Shown here: in pieces, positions 25,759 to 35,122 of the stretch
Layout of the letters: the number at the start of each line of letters is the position of its first letter
Position numbering within the stretch: position 1 is the stretch's first letter
Assembly (NCBI GenBank): GCA_963805475.1
Contig: CAWDUO010000010.1
Location: 310,001-374,000, forward strand
Origin: VRUE01 sp963805475
GTDB taxonomy: Bacteria; Actinomycetota; Thermoleophilia; Solirubrobacterales; 70-9
Direction: 5' to 3'
Length of the DNA stretch: 64,000 nt
Made by a program: the position numbers and the translations under genes
The notes under the pieces: model-generated
What the model saw: the letters and a program-made list of their open reading frames with translations, nothing else
Told to the model about the DNA's origin: nothing
Databases searched by the model: none

Positions 25759-27420
25759 TTATCTGCGAGAACGCGGAGCCAGGCGCCTTTGCCATGGCCG
25801 GCGCAACCGCCTTGGCATCCAGAGGAAGGGAGAGATCAGTCGCGGCATTCCATCGCGAAGATGTGGACTTGAATAAGGATCCGGCGAGGTCAAAGACGCC
25901 CATCGCTCCAACAAAAGGCACTTCTCCCAATCAGCGACCGTAGAAGACCGACTCGAGGACTCAAAGTGGTGCATCACCAGATCGGGGTCGTAGACCACGC
26001 GCCTGCCCTCACTGCGCATCTTCAGGCAATAGTCAACGTCATTGTAGTTCACTGGAAAGGTCAGGCTTAACCCCCCAGCACGTTCAAACAGATCGCGTCG
26101 CGTCATCAGGCAGGCACCAGTGACGGCGAGAAGATTCCGGGCGATCTTTAAGGCGTTCGCGTAGCCAGCGGCGTCACCCGGCCAGCCGTAGTAGGGATGC
26201 CCGGGGAGACCTCCTTCGAAGCCGATGCCTCCATGCTGGAGACGGCCGTCCTCCAGCAGCAGCCGCCCGCCAACGGCGCCGATTGCCGGAAGCTCAGAAT
26301 ACATGACCATCCGCTCAAGCCAGGCCGACGTGGCAACCTCGATGTCGTCATTCAGCAAGACGAGGTGCTCACCGCCGCTGCGGGCTGCCCCAGCGTTGAT
26401 CTTGGCAGAGAAGTTGAACGGTCGCCCGAACGGCACAAACGTCAGTCGCTTGCCGCCGAGTTTCCGCAGTCTCTTGGCCGTTGCAGTAGGGGTCTCCTCG
26501 TCGGCAACGACGATGATCTCGTAGTTCTCGTAGGTTGAGGTCTCGACGATGCTCTTCACACAGTTCTCCACGAGCACGATTTGTTCGTAGCGGACTTCGC
26601 GCTCCTGGCCTCTTGTTGGGATGATGATGCTGACCGGAGGGTGTCGCTGGAGTTCGGGCTCGAGGTGGTAGGTCCCCGCATCAGTGGCGTCGCGCTCAAT
26701 TCGTACCTGTAGACCGATCCGATCGCAGTGGGCCTGCACGGCACACTTTCCGGCCTCAAACGCCCACGGTTTGACCTGCTCGCCGGCTGCTGCCGATGTG
26801 GCGATACCACGCCAATGGTAGAGTACACGCGGGATATGTACTACAGTGCGGGCACGCTCGGTTGCGCGCAGCACTAGATCCCAATCCTGCGAACCTTCGA
26901 ACTCGGCATCGAAGCCGCCTATTTCCTCGACTAGCTGACGGCGAAAGACGCTGAGGTGGCACGTATACATCTGCGTGCGCATCCGCTCCGGAGACCAGTC
27001 TGGCTTAAGGAACGGGCCTGCGTGTCGTCCCTTTTCGTCGATCTTGTCTTCGTCGGTGTACAGGTAATCCGCTTCCGGCTCCACTTCGATCGCCTCGTTG
27101 ATCCAGGTGAGGGCGTCAGGGTGCAGCAAGTCGTCGTGGTCTAGTAGGACCAAGAATTCACCTCGGGCTAGAGCGAGGGCGTCATTGGAGGCAGCGACGA
27201 TCCCTCCGTTCTCGATTCGGACTTCGAGGCGCACACGGGGGTCTACGCGCTGTGCTCGTTCAAGCGTTTGCCTCACCTCAGGAGACGAGGAGGCATCGTC
27301 GACGACACACAACTCCCAGTCATCGAAGCTTTGGCCCTGAACCGATCTCAGCATCGCAGACAGCGCACCTATCGGCGTTTCGTAAGCCGGGGTAATAATG
27401 GAAAAACGAGGTGACGCCAA
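25759..27420 (-). CDS. Two-domain GT2 glycosyltransferase, TTG start
   Basis: Protein of 553 residues with two GT-A domains. Domain 1: FSIITPAYETPIGALSAMLRSV, VVDDASSSPEVRQ, FLVLLDHDDLLHPDAL (DHDD metal motif), DYLYTDEDKID and GSQDWDLVLRATE, a pattern common in O-antigen GT2 enzymes. Domain 2: VSIIIPTRGQ, VVADEETPTATAKRLR, NFSAKINAGAA, LVLLNDDIEVATSAWL, VTGACLMTRRDLFERAGG and NDVDYCLKMRSEGRRVVYDP. Both halves keep their acidic motifs, unlike the second half of the protein at 22292. The start is TTG at 27420, one base after the stop of the small upstream gene, implying an operon with it. Confidence 0.83.
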   Translation of the reverse strand: MASPRFSIITPAYETPIGALSAMLRSVQGQSFDDWELCVVDDASSSPEVRQTLERAQRVDPRVRLEVRIENGGIVAASNDALALARGEFLVLLDHDDLLHPDALTWINEAIEVEPEADYLYTDEDKIDEKGRHAGPFLKPDWSPERMRTQMYTCHLSVFRRQLVEEIGGFDAEFEGSQDWDLVLRATERARTVVHIPRVLYHWRGIATSAAAGEQVKPWAFEAGKCAVQAHCDRIGLQVRIERDATDAGTYHLEPELQRHPPVSIIIPTRGQEREVRYEQIVLVENCVKSIVETSTYENYEIIVVADEETPTATAKRLRKLGGKRLTFVPFGRPFNFSAKINAGAARSGGEHLVLLNDDIEVATSAWLERMVMYSELPAIGAVGGRLLLEDGRLQHGGIGFEGGLPGHPYYGWPGDAAGYANALKIARNLLAVTGACLMTRRDLFERAGGLSLTFPVNYNDVDYCLKMRSEGRRVVYDPDLVMHHFESSSRSSTVADWEKCLLLERWASLTSPDPYSSPHLRDGMPRLISPFLWMPRRLRRPWQRRLAPRSRR

Positions 27421-27421
27421 C

Positions 27422-27691
27422 CTATTGGAGTGCGCGTTGGATCATCCGGATCAAACCTTGGAGCAGGCGCGTCGCACCGGGGATTGGGATCCGAGCCGCC
27501 GTCTCTCCGAGCCGCCGCGAACTTTGCTCGATCATGGTCAATCGTCCACGTGCGGCTCCCAGTTCCCGGTCACGAGCGAGAAGGAGGTCGCGTAGTCGCA
27601 AGATCTCCTCGTCCCGTCGCGCAAGCTCGTCCTCAAAGCCGGAACTTGGCGACTCCCGGGAATGCTGAAGTGCAGTCATCTCATCAGCCAT
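27422..27691 (-). CDS. Small coiled-coil protein of unknown function
   Basis: Predicted 89-residue protein from ATG 27691 (MADEMTALQHSRESPSSGFEDEL). Its middle is a charged heptad-like helix (DELARRDEEILRLRDLLLARDRELGAARGRLTMIEQ), and its end is basic and hydrophobic (GATRLLQGLIRMIQRAL). No family is recognised. The coiled coil plus basic tail resembles the C-terminal tail of the methyltransferase at 21144, so it may be a detached chain-length or scaffold piece (inference). It lies directly upstream of the GT2 gene on the same strand with a one-base gap, and an ATG 63 bp further upstream is possible. It may not be a real gene. Confidence 0.5.
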   Translation of the reverse strand: MADEMTALQHSRESPSSGFEDELARRDEEILRLRDLLLARDRELGAARGRLTMIEQSSRRLGETAARIPIPGATRLLQGLIRMIQRALQ

Positions 27692-27769
27692 GCGGCTGAG
27701 TCTACTCGTCCGTCGACGGGCCGTAAACGCTCTCAAGGCCGTGGCCGCTCTCAAGGCGAATAGACTCGC

Positions 27770-29431
27770 GTGCCAATGGACTGGCGTAGGCGCAACGCGC
27801 CGACAATCTTGCTCGGCGGAGCCCTGCTGGCATCGTCGGTTTTGCTCCTGGTGCTCGGCTGGAAGCTGCTGTTTTTCCAGGACGCCTGGGCTTTTCTTCT
27901 CGAACGACAGGGATCATCGGTTGGAGACTTCCTGAGGCCTCACAACGAGCACCTGGTGCTGCTCCCCGTGGTTATCTCCAAGTTGTGCGTAGCGATCTTT
28001 GGCATGAGGAGCGCTCGGCCGGAAATGTTTGTGATGACGCTGACGCTGGCCGCTGTTGGCGCATTGCTGTTCGTGTATGTTCGGCGGCGCCTCGGTCCTT
28101 GGCTGGCGTTGTTCGCCGTGCTTCCGGTGCTCTTCTTGGGCTCGGCCTGGATGATCCTCCTCTGGCCATTCGAGATCGAGTTCTCCGGCCCGGTCATGGC
28201 CGGCTTGGGCGCGATGTTGCTGCTCGAGCGGCGCGACCGAACGGGAGACGCGTGGGCATGCCTACTGCTCGTCGTCTCGATCGCCTTCGGGAGCCTGGGT
28301 CTCTCCTTTGCAGCGGCGGCAGTCATTGACGTGTTTCAGGAAAAACGCCGGCGGGGGCTCTATCGGGCGTATCTGGTCGCCGTTCCGCTGGCGCTGTACT
28401 TCGTCTGGTATGCAGGCTGGGGTCACACTGCGGCGCATCATCTGACCCTCCACAACATTCTTTCGTCTCCCGCTTACGTGCTTGATGGCCTAGCCACCTC
28501 GGTCGCATCGCTTGTTGGTCTTAACACCGCAGTCGGGGCGGAAGCTGCCACGCCGGTCTGGGGGAGCCCGTTGCTGATCACCTTAATCGCAGCAGTGCTG
28601 CTGTTCAAGTGGCAGCGACCAGGAGTCTCTCCTTGGTTCTGGCCGGCCGCGGCAGCGACGCTTTCTTACTGGCTACTTGCTGCCTTCAACTACATTCCGG
28701 GACGCGAGGCATCGTCGACCAGATACGTCTACGCCGGCGTCATCTTCCTCGTAATGTGCCTAGCGGATCTCCTGCAGGGAGTACACCCCGGCCGCCGGGC
28801 GCTTGGGCTGGTGGCGGCCATTTCACTGCTTGCGCTGGGGCCGAACCTTGTGCAGATGAAGGAAGGCAAGGACATCCTGGAAACACAATCCCTCTTGACG
28901 CGAGCTGACATCAGCGCGCTTGAGGTCGCTCGCCCCCACGTTGCGGCGGACTTTGCCCTCACCGTGGAAAACTCTGGAACGCTCGCAAATGTGGCGATAG
29001 TAGCCGGCTGGTACTTCGAAGCGGTCGACGCTCACGGCTCGCCCGCGTATTCACCGGCCGCTCTCGAAAAGGCACAGCCAGGCGATAGGCACTGGGCGGA
29101 TGTCCTACTGTCAAAGGCCCTGCGACTTTCCGTCTCCAGGCGAAGGGGCGTCGCGCCGCCTGCTCGCACCGGAGGTTGCACCCCGGTTCGGCCCGGCGCT
29201 GGCAGTGCGACTCCTGAGGTTAGACTGGAACCTGGCATGGCGGAGATCTGGGTTGCCCCCGGGCCAAGCGTGGAGATCTTCGTGCGACGGTTTGCCACGG
29301 GGGAATATCCGGTCAACCTGGGAAGCGTCGTTGGTGGTTCGCTCGCCCAGCTCCGGATCCCACGCGACCAAGCCACCCAGCCTTGGTATGTCCATCTGGA
29401 ACCGAGTCAGCGGGCGTTAGTCTGTCCCTGA
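27770..29431 (+). CDS. Polytopic membrane protein, glycan-locus family (copy A)
   Basis: Integral membrane protein of 553 residues with about ten predicted helices, followed by a roughly 170-residue C-terminal part likely outside the membrane. Near the N-terminus is WKLLFFQDAWAFLLERQ and then PHNEHLVLLPVVISK; later AAFNYIPGREASSTRYVYAG. These stretches recur almost unchanged in the protein at 33371, so the two are paralogues. The layout (first luminal loop with acidic residues, many helices) recalls GT-C glycosyltransferases, but no named family is recognised. The C-terminal domain holds GMAEIWVAPGPSVEIFVRRFATGEYPV. The start is GTG 27770 or ATG 27776. Base composition is AT-richer than its paralogue. 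Confidence 0.72.
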   Translation: MPMDWRRRNAPTILLGGALLASSVLLLVLGWKLLFFQDAWAFLLERQGSSVGDFLRPHNEHLVLLPVVISKLCVAIFGMRSARPEMFVMTLTLAAVGALLFVYVRRRLGPWLALFAVLPVLFLGSAWMILLWPFEIEFSGPVMAGLGAMLLLERRDRTGDAWACLLLVVSIAFGSLGLSFAAAAVIDVFQEKRRRGLYRAYLVAVPLALYFVWYAGWGHTAAHHLTLHNILSSPAYVLDGLATSVASLVGLNTAVGAEAATPVWGSPLLITLIAAVLLFKWQRPGVSPWFWPAAAATLSYWLLAAFNYIPGREASSTRYVYAGVIFLVMCLADLLQGVHPGRRALGLVAAISLLALGPNLVQMKEGKDILETQSLLTRADISALEVARPHVAADFALTVENSGTLANVAIVAGWYFEAVDAHGSPAYSPAALEKAQPGDRHWADVLLSKALRLSVSRRRGVAPPARTGGCTPVRPGAGSATPEVRLEPGMAEIWVAPGPSVEIFVRRFATGEYPVNLGSVVGGSLAQLRIPRDQATQPWYVHLEPSQRALVCP

Positions 29432-29434
29432 CTG

Positions 29435-30292
29435 CTACAACGCCTCGGCGATCTTAGGCGCTTCTCTCCTGAAGATCCAAGCGCCGTAGATGCAGGTGCC
29501 GATGAAGATCGCGCAAGCTGGCAGCAAGCCCAGCCATCCCCCAGCGCTTTCGAGTGGCGTTGGCGCGGTCGTTTCGTGCAATATCCAGATCCGCACCTCG
29601 GCGAAGAGCACCGCGAGTGGGTTGATCATCAGCAGGTGTTCGTAAGTCGGGTTTTCGAAGGCGTCAACTGGATAGAGAATCGGTGTCACATATAGGAGAA
29701 CTTGCGAGACGACGGCCCAGATGATCGCGATGTCTCGGAAGCGTACGTAGAGTACGGAGAGTGCTATAGCCACGGCACTAGTGAGGCAAAAGAGCAGGAC
29801 CAGGGCAACCGGCAGTAGAAGCCAGGTCCAGGTCGGGTCGATCCCATAGGCAAGCACGAAAGCGAAGACGACGATTAGGTTGAGGCAGAGATTGAAAACT
29901 CCAGTGACTACGGTGGCGAGCGGAATCACGAGACGGGGAAACTGAGTCTTGCGGACCACGCCCTCTTGGCCCACGACGGAGGTCACAGCATTGCTGGTTG
30001 CTTCCTGGAAGAAGGTATAGAGGACGATTCCGAGCAGCAGCATGACTGCGTAGTGTTCGACCTTATCGCTGCCGACTTTGAACACATTCGTGAAAACGAA
30101 GAGCAGGACTCCAAACAGCATCAGGGGTCTGATCAATGACCAGAGATATCCAAGAACTGTGCCGAAGTAAATACGCTTGAACTCGGTTATCGAGATCAGC
30201 CACAGCAGGTCGAAGAACCGCCTTGGTCCACCGCCGAGGGCGGACGGTCCGCGAACCTCCTGCAGGTTGCCAGTGGAGACTTCAACGGTCAC
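29435..30292 (-). CDS. wzm: ABC-2 polysaccharide/teichoic-acid exporter permease (Wzm/TagG type)
   Basis: Membrane subunit of 285 residues of an ABC transporter that exports lipid-linked glycans. About six helices are seen, with the ABC-2 landmarks DLLWLISITEFKRIYFGTVLGYLWSLIRPLMLFGVLLFVF at the first helix (amphipathic lead-in then TM1), FRDIAIIWAVVSQVLLYVTPILYPV and NPLAVLFAEVRIWIL. GTG 30292 is chosen because its GTGA overlaps the stop of the upstream ATPase gene; further in-frame codons upstream lie inside that gene. It forms one operon with the ATPase. The pair would move a completed, polyprenyl-linked chain to the outside. Confidence 0.9.
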   Translation of the reverse strand: MTVEVSTGNLQEVRGPSALGGGPRRFFDLLWLISITEFKRIYFGTVLGYLWSLIRPLMLFGVLLFVFTNVFKVGSDKVEHYAVMLLLGIVLYTFFQEATSNAVTSVVGQEGVVRKTQFPRLVIPLATVVTGVFNLCLNLIVVFAFVLAYGIDPTWTWLLLPVALVLLFCLTSAVAIALSVLYVRFRDIAIIWAVVSQVLLYVTPILYPVDAFENPTYEHLLMINPLAVLFAEVRIWILHETTAPTPLESAGGWLGLLPACAIFIGTCIYGAWIFRREAPKIAEAL

Positions 30293-31554
30293 GATGTGCC
30301 CTTGCCTTCCACGACGGCTTTGACCTCGTGTTTCGGAGCGATTATGCCTCCCGATTGTTCCGCCCCGTAGACGACGAAACTGGTCGCGTTGGAGACAAAG
30401 ACAGAGATCCCATGGGCACTCTGAATGCCGCAATGGATGAAGTGACGACCGGCTGCGAGTGGATTCTCTGTCTGGGCGGTGACGACGACCCGGTCGCCCT
30501 TGATCGCCAGGCCGTCCTCCGAGGTGACTGGTATCCCAATTTCGAACAGGCCGAGTCCGTCTGCGTTGGCGACAACGAGCCCTACGTGAAGCCCTGGAAC
30601 CCTGCCCAGGAGCCTGATGTCGACATGAAGCCGGATGGGCTCTCCGCTTTCCAACGATGAGATCTCCCCGCCGGCCCCGTCCTCGACACGGCAGGCGATC
30701 AACTCGGCACCCTTTCCCTCTCCTTCGGTAGCACCCGTTTCCCCGGCGGCACTCACCTCGGACGGGAAGTTCAGCTTCAGATACTCGCGTCCAACGGCGT
30801 CTGGCTCGCCGATGTGCTGGGCATCTCCATCACTGAGCAGCATCGCCCGGTGGCAGTAGGACTCGACTGCGGACATGTCATGGGTGACGAGGACGATTGT
30901 CTTGCCGGCTGCTTTCATCTCGTGGAAGGCATCGGCGCACTTTTGTTGGAAGGAGGCGTCACCGACCGCCAGAACCTCGTCGATAAGGAGAACGTCGGCG
31001 TCTGCCTCCAGCATCACCGAGAAGGCGAGTCGGACGAGCATGCCCGACGAGTAGTTCTTCAGCTTCAGGTCAGCGAATTCCGTCAGCTCCGCGAAGTCGA
31101 TTACCTGATCGAGTCTCTGTCGCATCTCTCGCGGGGTTAGGCCCATCATCACGCCGTTCAAGACCACGTTCTCGCGGGCGGTGAGCTCGTGATTGAAACC
31201 GACGCCAAGCTCAATGAACGGCGCCAGGCGTCCGGCGATGCGGATCGTTCCCCGATCTGCCCGGTAGATGCTCGCGAGCAGCTTCAGCAAAGTGCTCTTG
31301 CCGGAGCCGTTCCGCCCGACGATGCCGAAGAACTCCCCTCGGCGGATCTCGAAGGAGATGCCATTGAGTGCTTTGAGCTCGCGGAATTCGCGCGATGCGA
31401 AGGGATGAACGGCGCGCTCTTTTAGGGAGTCGATTCTCTGCATGGGGATCCGGAAGGACTTGAAAAGACCTTCGACCTGGATCGCGAGGGGAGCCGAGGG
31501 TTCGGGGACCCCGGCGCCCCTCTTCTCATTTGCGATTACGTTGCTGGCAGACAT
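30289..31554 (-). CDS. wzt: ABC exporter ATPase with glycan-recognition C-terminus (Wzt type)
   Basis: ATPase subunit of 421 residues. Walker A GRNGSGKST is at about residues 80-88, the signature YSSGM at 168-172, and Walker B VLLIDEVLA near 188-196, followed by the switch His in VLVTHDMSAV. Residues of about 285-415 form an extra beta-rich domain (IRLHVDIRLLGRVPGLHVGLVVANADG) like Wzt C-terminal domains, which in O-antigen systems recognise the chain terminus. That implies a specific finished glycan as cargo. ATG 31554 is preferred; ATG 31572 and 31575 are alternatives. It is divergent from the membrane protein at 31644. Confidence 0.9.
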   Translation of the reverse strand: MSASNVIANEKRGAGVPEPSAPLAIQVEGLFKSFRIPMQRIDSLKERAVHPFASREFRELKALNGISFEIRRGEFFGIVGRNGSGKSTLLKLLASIYRADRGTIRIAGRLAPFIELGVGFNHELTARENVVLNGVMMGLTPREMRQRLDQVIDFAELTEFADLKLKNYSSGMLVRLAFSVMLEADADVLLIDEVLAVGDASFQQKCADAFHEMKAAGKTIVLVTHDMSAVESYCHRAMLLSDGDAQHIGEPDAVGREYLKLNFPSEVSAAGETGATEGEGKGAELIACRVEDGAGGEISSLESGEPIRLHVDIRLLGRVPGLHVGLVVANADGLGLFEIGIPVTSEDGLAIKGDRVVVTAQTENPLAAGRHFIHCGIQSAHGISVFVSNATSFVVYGAEQSGGIIAPKHEVKAVVEGKGTS

Positions 31555-31643
31555 GGAAGCCCCAACGGGCATCATGGCCCTTGACGGCACGCGGAACGCT
31601 AGCGCGAAGGTCCGGCGGCGGTTTTTCTGCGAACCTGTCGCCG

Positions 31644-33374
31644 ATGATGCAGGGCGAACTACTGCTCCTGCTCGCGATCCACATTGTGCTGACTGGCCTG
31701 CCCGGGGCGGCCGCGGCGTTTTTCGCGGCAGGTCTGGGAGAGCGACGTGTGCCACTGCTGCTCGTCCTCGGCATGGCCGCCACCGGAGTCGTGGCGATCC
31801 TCACCTTCTGGGCCTTCTACGCCGACCCCGAGATTGGCAAGGCATTCGCCTACTTCGCCGTCTTCGGCTCGGTCCTGGCGATTGCCTGGGCGCTCTGGGA
31901 GGGCGGGATCGAAGCGCGGCTGCTGCGGCAGCTGGCGACGCCGCTGATGCTCTGGGCGCTCGGCTCGGTCTTCCTAGCCTTCTTCGGATTTCTGCATGGA
32001 GATGTTCACCAACCGCTCGTCACGGCGTCGACTCGCTTCAACGGGCCGCTGCCGATTGACGACTACCTGCCGCTCAAGTTCTCCGACTGGTTCTTCCAGC
32101 ACGGGCACGAGAGGATGCACGAAGCAGGCGCGGAATGGCTGGCCAGTGATCGGCCGCCGCTCCAGACCGCCTTCACTTTGCTGCAGCGCGTCTTCTTCTG
32201 GGACGGCTACGGCCTGCACTACGAGATCCTCGGCGTGGTCCTGCAGCAGCTCTGGATCGTCGGCCTCTGGGCGCTCCTGCTCGCCGCCCGCGTCGGCAGG
32301 GTCACCCGCGCGGCGGTGATGCTGACCGTCCTGGTCAGCGACATCGCTGTCGTCAACGGATTCTACGTCTGGCCGAAGATGCTATCCGCGGCGCTGCTGC
32401 TCGCGGCCGGGACCCTGGTCCTGACGCCCCTGTGGCACGAGATCCGGCGCAGCCTCTGGGGGGCAGCTCTGTTCGCGGCGCTGCTGGGGCTGGCGATGCT
32501 CGGCCACGGCGCCAGTGTCTTCGGGGTGTTGCCGCTGCTGGCCATCGGAGCCGTGCGTGGGATGCCGAGTCGGCGCTGGCTTGGCATCGCCGTGCTCGCC
32601 GGCCTCGTCCTGATGGTCCCCTGGTGGGCCTACCAGCACTACGGCGAACCGCCGGGCAATCGGCTGGTCAAGTGGTATCTGGGCGGAGCGGTGGAGCCCG
32701 ACGACCGCAGTGTCCCCGAAGCGATTACCGACGGCTACCGCGAAATCGGCGCCGGCGGGGTCCTGCACAAGAAGGGCCAGAACTTCGTCGCGATCTTCGG
32801 CGGCGGGCCGATGGCGCAGAACATCGATCACGCGGTCGAAGCGGCGGAAGCCGATGACTGGGAAAACGTGATCCGCCCGGTCCGCTCGATCTTCTTCTTC
32901 AATCTCGTTCCCTCGTTGGGGCTGCTGCTCATCGGCCCGATCGCGATGGCGATCCGCCACAGGCGTCGTTCGCGCGAACCGGCGGCGTGGCGCCTTGCCT
33001 GCCTTTGCCTTGCCACTTTCGCAATCGGGGCGGTGCTCTGGGCGCTCATTCTCTACGGCGGCTTCGCCGCTCAGACGGTGATCCACCAGGGCAGCTACCT
33101 GCTGCCGCTGCTGGGAATCGTCGGCTGTGCGCTCGGTCTGCGCGCGAGCTTTCCTCGCTTTGCCCTCTGCTGGCTCGGCCTGAACGCGCTCTTGATGCTG
33201 GCTATCTACGCTCCGTCGTTCGAACCGCCGGACGGAACTTCCTATTCGGCGATGACAGCAGTGCTGGCGGCCGTCTGCCTGGCCGCCTTTGTGGCGGTCG
33301 CGTTCGCTCCAACCTCCCGCGATGGCGACTACACTCAGCCGCCGCGCCGCCAGCTACCCGGCGCGGTGACGTGA
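31644..33374 (+). CDS. Polytopic membrane protein of the glycan locus
   Basis: Integral membrane protein of about 576 residues with 11-13 predicted helices. The N-terminus (MMQGELLLLLAIHIVLTGLPGAAAAFFAAGL) is a hydrophobic start; a large loop after helix 4-5 holds GDVHQPLVTASTRFNGPLPIDDYLPLKFSDWFFQHGHERMHE, with acidic and His residues in a place where GT-C enzymes carry catalytic acids. A second large loop lies around GGAVEPDDRSVPEAITDGYREIGAGG. It is not obviously related to the proteins at 27770 and 33371. ATG 31644 (or 31647) is the first Met before helix 1. Its stop overlaps the GTG of the next gene (GTGA), so the two are coupled. Possible glycosyltransferase or polymerase; unproven. Confidence 0.65.
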   Translation: MMQGELLLLLAIHIVLTGLPGAAAAFFAAGLGERRVPLLLVLGMAATGVVAILTFWAFYADPEIGKAFAYFAVFGSVLAIAWALWEGGIEARLLRQLATPLMLWALGSVFLAFFGFLHGDVHQPLVTASTRFNGPLPIDDYLPLKFSDWFFQHGHERMHEAGAEWLASDRPPLQTAFTLLQRVFFWDGYGLHYEILGVVLQQLWIVGLWALLLAARVGRVTRAAVMLTVLVSDIAVVNGFYVWPKMLSAALLLAAGTLVLTPLWHEIRRSLWGAALFAALLGLAMLGHGASVFGVLPLLAIGAVRGMPSRRWLGIAVLAGLVLMVPWWAYQHYGEPPGNRLVKWYLGGAVEPDDRSVPEAITDGYREIGAGGVLHKKGQNFVAIFGGGPMAQNIDHAVEAAEADDWENVIRPVRSIFFFNLVPSLGLLLIGPIAMAIRHRRRSREPAAWRLACLCLATFAIGAVLWALILYGGFAAQTVIHQGSYLLPLLGIVGCALGLRASFPRFALCWLGLNALLMLAIYAPSFEPPDGTSYSAMTAVLAAVCLAAFVAVAFAPTSRDGDYTQPPRRQLPGAVT

Positions 33375-35119
33375 GGGCGCAGCTCGAGACAACTGGTGGG
33401 GTGAGCGGCTCCGGAGAGCGTCCCGGTTGGCCGCCTGCGGGCAGCTGGCTAGAGCGTCGCGGATTCGCGGCCCTGTTCGTCATTGTCTTGTCGGCGGCTG
33501 TCGCCCTCCTGGTCGTCGCCGGCTGGGGCCTGACCTTCTTCCAGGACACCTGGGCCTTCCTGCTCGATCGCCAGAGCTTCTCGGTCGACTCCTTTGCCGC
33601 TCCGCACAACGAGCACATCGTCATCGTGCCGGTGGCGATCACGAAGTTCCTGCTGGCCGTCTTCGGGATGGATTCGAATACGCCCGAACAGGTGGCGATG
33701 GGCATCACGGTGGTCGCCGCGGGGGTGCTCCTCTTCGCCTACGTCCGCCGGCGCGTGGATCGCTGGGTCGCGCTGATCGCGGCCGTGCTGCTGCTCTTCC
33801 TCGGCTCCGCATGGCCGGTGATCCTCTGGCCCTTCGAGAACGAGTTCACGATCCCGATCGCGGCTGGGATCGGGATGCTGCTGCTGCTCGACCGAGACGA
33901 CGAGCGGGGGGACGCTTGGGCCTGCGCCGCGCTGCTGCTGGCGGTTCTCTCCGGCAGCCTCGGCCTCTCCTTCGTCGTCGCCGCCGCCGTGGACGTGTTC
34001 TTGAAACGTCGTGAGCGGGGTTGGCGGCGCGCCTACGTATTCGTCGTGCCGCTGCTGGTCTATCTGGCCTGGTACGCCGGCTGGGGTCACGAAGCCGAAC
34101 ACCACGTGACGCTGCACAACGTCCTCTACTCGCCCCACTACGTGATGGACGGCTTCGCTTCGGCGTTGGACTCGCTTGCGGGTCTCAGCGCGATCCCCGT
34201 CAACAGCCCCGGCCAGCCGGACTGGGGCAGGCCGTTGCTGATTGGCGCGATTGCGCTCGTCGCATTCGGTCAGTGGCGCCGCCCCGGCTTCTCACGCGGC
34301 TTCTGGGTCGTGTTCGCCGCGGCCTTGAGCTACTGGTTCCTGGCCGCCTTCAACTACATCCCAGGTCGCGAAGCGGCGGCCAGCCGCTACGTCTACGCGG
34401 GGGCCGTCTTCGTCCTGCTGATGGGAGCGGAGCTGCTGCGCGGCGTCCGCTTCAATCGGCGGGGGCTGGTGGTGATCGGCGTGCTGGCGGTCTGCGCCAT
34501 CGCCCCAAATCTCGCGCAGATGAAGGAAGGCAGGGATTGGCTGAAGGAACAGACGGTGTTCACGCGCTCCGACCTAGCGGCGCTGGAAATCGCGAGGCGG
34601 ACGATCTCTCCGAACTTCAGCCTGGGGGCGTTCAATCTCGCCGGCACCGCCTCGCTGGGGCTCATCGAAGCGGAAAAGTACTTCGAAGCCCGGGACCGCT
34701 GGGGCTCACCGGCCTACTCGCCCGAGGAACTGGAATATGCCCCGGAGCCGGGACGGCACTACGCCGACATCGTGCTCTCACAGGCATTGCCGATCTCGAC
34801 CCAAACGCACCTCGACTCCTATAGCCCGCAGCCCGCGCCGAGCAAAGAATGCGTAGACGTCGACGGCTCGACCCCGGAGGTCGTGGTGCCGTTCGGGACC
34901 AGCAGGATCGCGCTGGCCCCCGGGCCGCATGCCTCGTTCTCGCTGCGGCGCTTCGCGGTCGGCGAATACCCGGTCCTTACCGAAGGCGCCCCCGGTGACT
35001 CGACGACAGTGCTGCACATCCCTCACGACAAGGCAACGCAGCCCTGGTATCTGCACGTCGAAGCGAGCCAGCCGGCCCGCGTGTGCTTCCCCGCGCCGTC
35101 TGCCGGTGGGCACGGCTAG
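33371..35119 (+). CDS. Polytopic membrane protein, glycan-locus family (copy B)
   Basis: Paralogue of the protein at 27770, about 582 residues. Shared landmarks are WGLTFFQDTWAFLLDRQ, PHNEHIVIVPVAITKFLLAVFGM, GWGHEAEHHVTLHNVLYSPHYV and AAFNYIPGREAAASRYVYAG, and the C-terminal SRIALAPGPHASFSLRRFAVGEYPV. About ten helices are followed by a soluble C-terminal domain of about 170 residues. It is richer in GC than copy A, so the copies either diverged long ago or came from different sources. GTG 33371 overlaps the previous stop by 4 bp; GTG 33401 is an alternative start. Likely partner of the upstream membrane protein in handling the exported glycan (inference). Confidence 0.72.
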   Translation: MRAQLETTGGVSGSGERPGWPPAGSWLERRGFAALFVIVLSAAVALLVVAGWGLTFFQDTWAFLLDRQSFSVDSFAAPHNEHIVIVPVAITKFLLAVFGMDSNTPEQVAMGITVVAAGVLLFAYVRRRVDRWVALIAAVLLLFLGSAWPVILWPFENEFTIPIAAGIGMLLLLDRDDERGDAWACAALLLAVLSGSLGLSFVVAAAVDVFLKRRERGWRRAYVFVVPLLVYLAWYAGWGHEAEHHVTLHNVLYSPHYVMDGFASALDSLAGLSAIPVNSPGQPDWGRPLLIGAIALVAFGQWRRPGFSRGFWVVFAAALSYWFLAAFNYIPGREAAASRYVYAGAVFVLLMGAELLRGVRFNRRGLVVIGVLAVCAIAPNLAQMKEGRDWLKEQTVFTRSDLAALEIARRTISPNFSLGAFNLAGTASLGLIEAEKYFEARDRWGSPAYSPEELEYAPEPGRHYADIVLSQALPISTQTHLDSYSPQPAPSKECVDVDGSTPEVVVPFGTSRIALAPGPHASFSLRRFAVGEYPVLTEGAPGDSTTVLHIPHDKATQPWYLHVEASQPARVCFPAPSAGGHG

Positions 35120-35122
35120 ACG

